From the NCBI GenBank assembly GCA_025200525.1, contig JANUSC010000389.1, positions 1 through 64,000 on the forward strand: a stretch of DNA of 64,000 nucleotides, written 5' to 3'. Positions 60,500-64,000 of this stretch are shown one piece after another (within the stretch, counting starts at the first letter, position 1; every line of letters begins with the position of its first letter). Below the pieces are notes generated by a model. That model saw nothing but the letters and a program-made list of their open reading frames with translations. It was not told the DNA's origin and made no database searches. The translations under genes were made by a program, and so were the position numbers. Source of the DNA: Camellia lanceoleosa. Taxonomy: Eukaryota > Streptophyta > Magnoliopsida > Ericales > Theaceae.

Positions 60500-62697
60500 G
60501 ATGGTCCTCTGCAGGCATTGAGTAAAATAATTTGGTGAGAAGTCTTTTTATTTGTTTTGAAAAACGTTTTGTTTTCAATTTTACTCCTTAACTTATCTGT
60601 TCAATTTTTTTTTTCTATATGTTCAAATTTACATTTAAGTGTTTAATTATTATTTTTTTATCTATATATTCAAAAATCTTGTCTATCTGTTCAATTTTTT
60701 TCCCTATCTGTGCAAATTTGTCTTGATTTTCTTATCAGTTTAATTTTAATCTCTTATCTGTTCAAATATCTATCCAAAATTTCTTATCCGTTCAACAAAC
60801 CAGTCACAATCTTCAATTTATTTCTATCTGTTCAATTTTATTATCTGTTGAAATAAACCAAACCAGAATCTGTTGCAATCTTTCTATCTTTCTCTCTTGT
60901 TCTTTCTCTCTCTCTGTTGAAATTCTTTCTCAAATATAATCCAGTATATATATATCTGTTCTATTTTTTATTATTATTTCTATCTGCTTAATTTTTAATT
61001 TTTTTGGATTCATTTACAACTATCTATTGCAATTTGTTTCATCATACAACAACATCAAAGATCAACAACTTTAAAAAAAAAAAAAAAAAAAAAGAAGAGA
61101 AATTGGATCTGTGTGCATAAAGAAAAAAAACTGTCCATAAGGAGCTGGATCAATTGAGTCTTCTCCTCCGATGGTCCTCTGTAGGCATTGAGTAAAATAA
61201 TTTGGTGAGAAGTCTTTTTATTTGTTTTGAAAAACGTTTTGTTTTCAATTTTACTCCTTAATTTATCTGTTGAATCTTTTTTTTCTATATGTTCAAATTT
61301 ACATTTAAATGTTTAATTATTATTTTTTTGTCTATATATTCAAAAATCTTGACTGTTTGTTCAATTTTTTTCCCTATCTGTGCAAATTTGTCTTGATTTT
61401 ATTATCAGTTCAATTTTAATCTCTTATCTGTTTCAAATATCTATCCAAAATTTCTTATCCGTTCGACAAACCAGTCACAATCTTCAATTTGTTTCTATCT
61501 GTTCAATTTTATCATCTGTTGAAATACACCAAACCAGAATCTGTTGCAATCTTTCTATCTTTCTCTCTTGTTCTTTCTCTCTATCTGTTCAAATTCTTTC
61601 TCAAATATAATCCAGTATATATATATTTGTTCTATTTTTTATTATTATTTCTATCTGCTTAATTTTTAATTTTTTTTTTGGTTAAGTTACAACTATCTGT
61701 TGCAATTTGTTTCATCATACAACAACAACAAAGATCAACAACTTAAAAAAATAAAATAAAAAAAGGAGTAGAAATTGGATCTGTGCGCGTGAAGAAAAAA
61801 AAAATTGTCCATAAAGAGCTAGATCAATGGAGTATTCTCCTCCGATGGTCCTATGCAGGCATTGAGTAAAATAATTTGGTGAGAAGTCTTTTTATTTGTT
61901 TTGAAAAACGTTTTGTTTTCAATTTTAATCCATAATTTATCGGTTGAATTTTTTTTTCTATATGTTCAAATTTACATTTAAGTGTTTAATTAGTATTATT
62001 TTTCTATATATTCAAAAATCTTGACTATTTGTTCAATTTTTTTCCCTATCTGTGCAAATTTGTCTTGATTTTGTTATCAGTTCAATTTTAATCTCTTATC
62101 TGTTTCAAATATATATCCAAAATTGCTTATCCGTTCAACAAATCAGTCACAATCTTCAATTTATTTATATCTGTTCAATTTTATTATCTGTTGAAATACA
62201 CCAAACCAGGATCTGTTGCAATCTTTCTTTCTCTCTCTCTTGTTCTTTCTCTCTATCTGTTGAAATGCTTTCTCAAATATAATCCAGTATATATTTATAT
62301 ATATATATATATATGTTCTATTTTTTATTATTATTTCTATCTGCTTAATTTTTAATTTTTGTTTGGTTCATTTACAAGTATCTGGTACAATTTGTTTCAT
62401 CATACAACAACAACAAATATCAACAACTTTAAAAAAAAAACAAAAAAAAAAAAGAAGAAAAGAAAAGGAGGAGAAATTGGATTTGTGTGCTTGAAGAAAA
62501 AAAACTATCTATAAGGAGCTGGATCAATGGAGTCTTCTCCACAGATGGTCCTCTGTAGGCATTGAGTAAAATAATTTGGTGAGAAGTCTTTTTATTTGTT
62601 TTGAAAAACGTTTTGTTTTCAATTTTACTCCTTAATTTATCTGTTGAATTTTTTTTTTCTATATGTTCAAATTTACATTTAAGTGTTTAATTATTAT
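60500..62697 (+). repeat. Satellite block 7 (about 3 monomers)
   Basis: Resumes at the GATGG duplication and continues the monomer cut at 58191. Anchors at 61147, 61821 and 62521 give spacings of 674 and 700 bp. It ends at AATTATTAT, where the last LTR starts. The poly(A) segment at 62428-62467 is unusually long and mixed (A with C and G). Confidence 0.95.
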
Positions 62698-64000
62698 TGT
62701 AACGCCCTCAAAATAATAACATTAAACCCATCAACATATACATGCATTAATATAACAAAAGCCCACATTTTTCTATTTATCTGAATAATTCATTACAAAA
62801 GGGATTACATGTTAACAACAAAAGCAAATGCCCTAAGGGCTTACAGCTTTCCAAGTTAACACTTGGTTACAAAAAGAGAGCTCTAGCTCAAATACACATG
62901 AAGCCCTTGGCTTGAATCTACATGTAATACATCAAAGATAAATAGAAATCAAAAAGTCCATCCGCCTTGGCCTCCCAAGTTATGTCCTTGGAGGTGGCAT
63001 GCTACATGTACCTGAAATTGATGTTCCCATATAGGGTGAGCCACAGCCCAGTAGAAATATACTAAACCAGTTATGAACAATGACTAAAAGATTAACAGTT
63101 GATAGATGGCCAACACTTTTACATTCATTCATAACACATCACAGTTCCGAGACATTCAAGCCTATGTTTCCTTTCATTTTCCATTTATTTCCTTTCAATT
63201 CACAATTCATAACCTTGGCTCAGAACCTGGCCAAACAACTCATATGAGACAGTAACTCATACTAAACACTTTTCATTCCATCATAGATAAACATTTTAGT
63301 TATATCAATACTTCCACAGATAAGCATATTAGCTATATCACACTTCCAAAGATAAGCATATGAGCTATATCATACTTCCGAAGACAAGCGTATGAGCTCT
63401 GTCGACACATCACTAGATAAGCATATGAGCTCTATCTACGGAGTCCATCACCTATCTCCTCCCCAAACAACGTCCGGTTTAGAGGTCCATCCCCTATCAT
63501 CCCCTAAACCGTGGAGTACATCCCCTATCTCCTCCAACACAACACAATGCATATAAACAATAATTATACACATCACCAATCAATACATAAAGTTAATGTA
63601 TTCTTTCACTGTCATATTCAATGACACATTTCAATGATTAGTTTTAGTTTGCCTAATCATCATGCATTGTCTACAACAATCATGACTATCCTCCACTGAT
63701 AGCCCAAAACACTTATTTCTATACAGAAAATAAATGCAACAAATGGATATATAATCAACATTCCTACTAGGTGAGCGATAAATAATCCAACTACACCCTT
63801 TAATCTCGTACATTCCCAATCTCAACATTTCCACTTCAATTTCTCATTTCTCACAATTAATTATTCCAATTAATTAATCAATGTAATTAGGACATTTTCC
63901 ATAATTAACATTACAACCCTTTAAGGTTCCATTTTCATCAATGATTCCACATTAATCTCATTTCTCTATGCCATACATGCATATAGGTTTATTTTAAATA
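62698..64000 (-). mobile_element. Family-1 LTR, continuing past the window
   Basis: Starts TGTAACGCCCTC in the satellite segment GTGTTTAATTATTAT. The first 1303 bp of the LTR are visible, including the minisatellite (63275-63440) and the conserved GCCTAATCATCATGCATTG stretch. From 63463 on it parallels bases 1-560 of this window. Whether it is a solo LTR or the 3' LTR of a whole minus-strand element cannot be told from here. Confidence 0.9.

Larger units (their letters stand above)
56118..62520 (+). repeat. Second trimeric higher-order repeat variant, split by a solo LTR
   Basis: Monomers at 56118 and 58164/60505 share CTATCTTTCTCTCTTG and TTGATTTTCTTAT. Those at 56800 and 61147 share CTGTTTCAAATATC. 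Those at 57483 and 61821 share CTGTTTCAAATATATATCC and ATTTATTTATATCTG. After removing the 2313-bp insertion, the same types are about 2025-2046 bp apart, again three monomers. The monomer at 61147 ends in a subtype-B tail. Confidence 0.65.

Overview
This window is plant nuclear heterochromatin, probably from a flowering plant; I cannot name the species. I see no host gene and no tRNA, rRNA or CRISPR locus. Its backbone is one AT-rich tandem satellite with monomers of about 620-700 bp (mostly 640-685). I count roughly 43 monomers, about 28.6 kb in total. Every monomer keeps the same landmarks: a GGATCAATGGAGTCTTC anchor, a (CAA)n/poly(A) segment, a pyrimidine tract and a short (TA)n run. The array is cut into seven blocks plus one fragment by LTR retrotransposons.

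Layout: 1-6515 is a degraded minus-strand Ty3/gypsy chromovirus, with its 3' LTR running off the left edge, gag-PR-RT-RH-INT-chromodomain remnants and a cut-down 5' LTR. Satellite block 1 is 6516-11677. A minus-strand solo LTR occupies 11678-13791. Block 2 is 13792-16494. A plus-strand variant LTR appears twice (16495-18311 and 18548-20947) around a satellite fragment, as a local duplication. Block 3 is 20948-26929. A minus-strand solo LTR (26930-35074) is split by a nested plus-strand element (27191-33097, TSD ACTCT). Block 4 is 35075-38097. A truncated element with LTR, PBS and the start of gag occupies 38098-40727. Block 5 is 40728-41992. A two-LTR element with TSD ATTCT occupies 41993-50140; it keeps gag traces but no recognisable pol. 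Block 6 is 50141-58191. A solo LTR of a second family (TSD GATGG) occupies 58192-60499. Block 7 is 60500-62697, and another family-1 LTR runs from 62698 to the right edge.

The family-1 LTRs are about 2.1-2.3 kb and run on their coding strand from TATAGCGATCC to GGGCGTTACA. They carry an internal 30-33 bp minisatellite and clusters of the CTCGAG palindrome. The pol order (PR-RT-RH-INT-chromodomain), the long LTRs and an initiator-tRNA-Met-type primer site point to a Tekay/Del-like chromovirus. None of the copies can encode a complete protein set.

The most interesting points are: (1) a trimeric higher-order repeat of about 2.0 kb inside the satellite at 51.4-62.5 kb; (2) strong clustering of LTR insertions in about 100 bp of the monomer, in mostly one orientation; (3) a gag-only, apparently non-autonomous LTR element; (4) indel-like differences concentrated at CTG/CAG and CTCGAG motifs, which look more like sequencing or polishing error in methylated repeats than like evolution.
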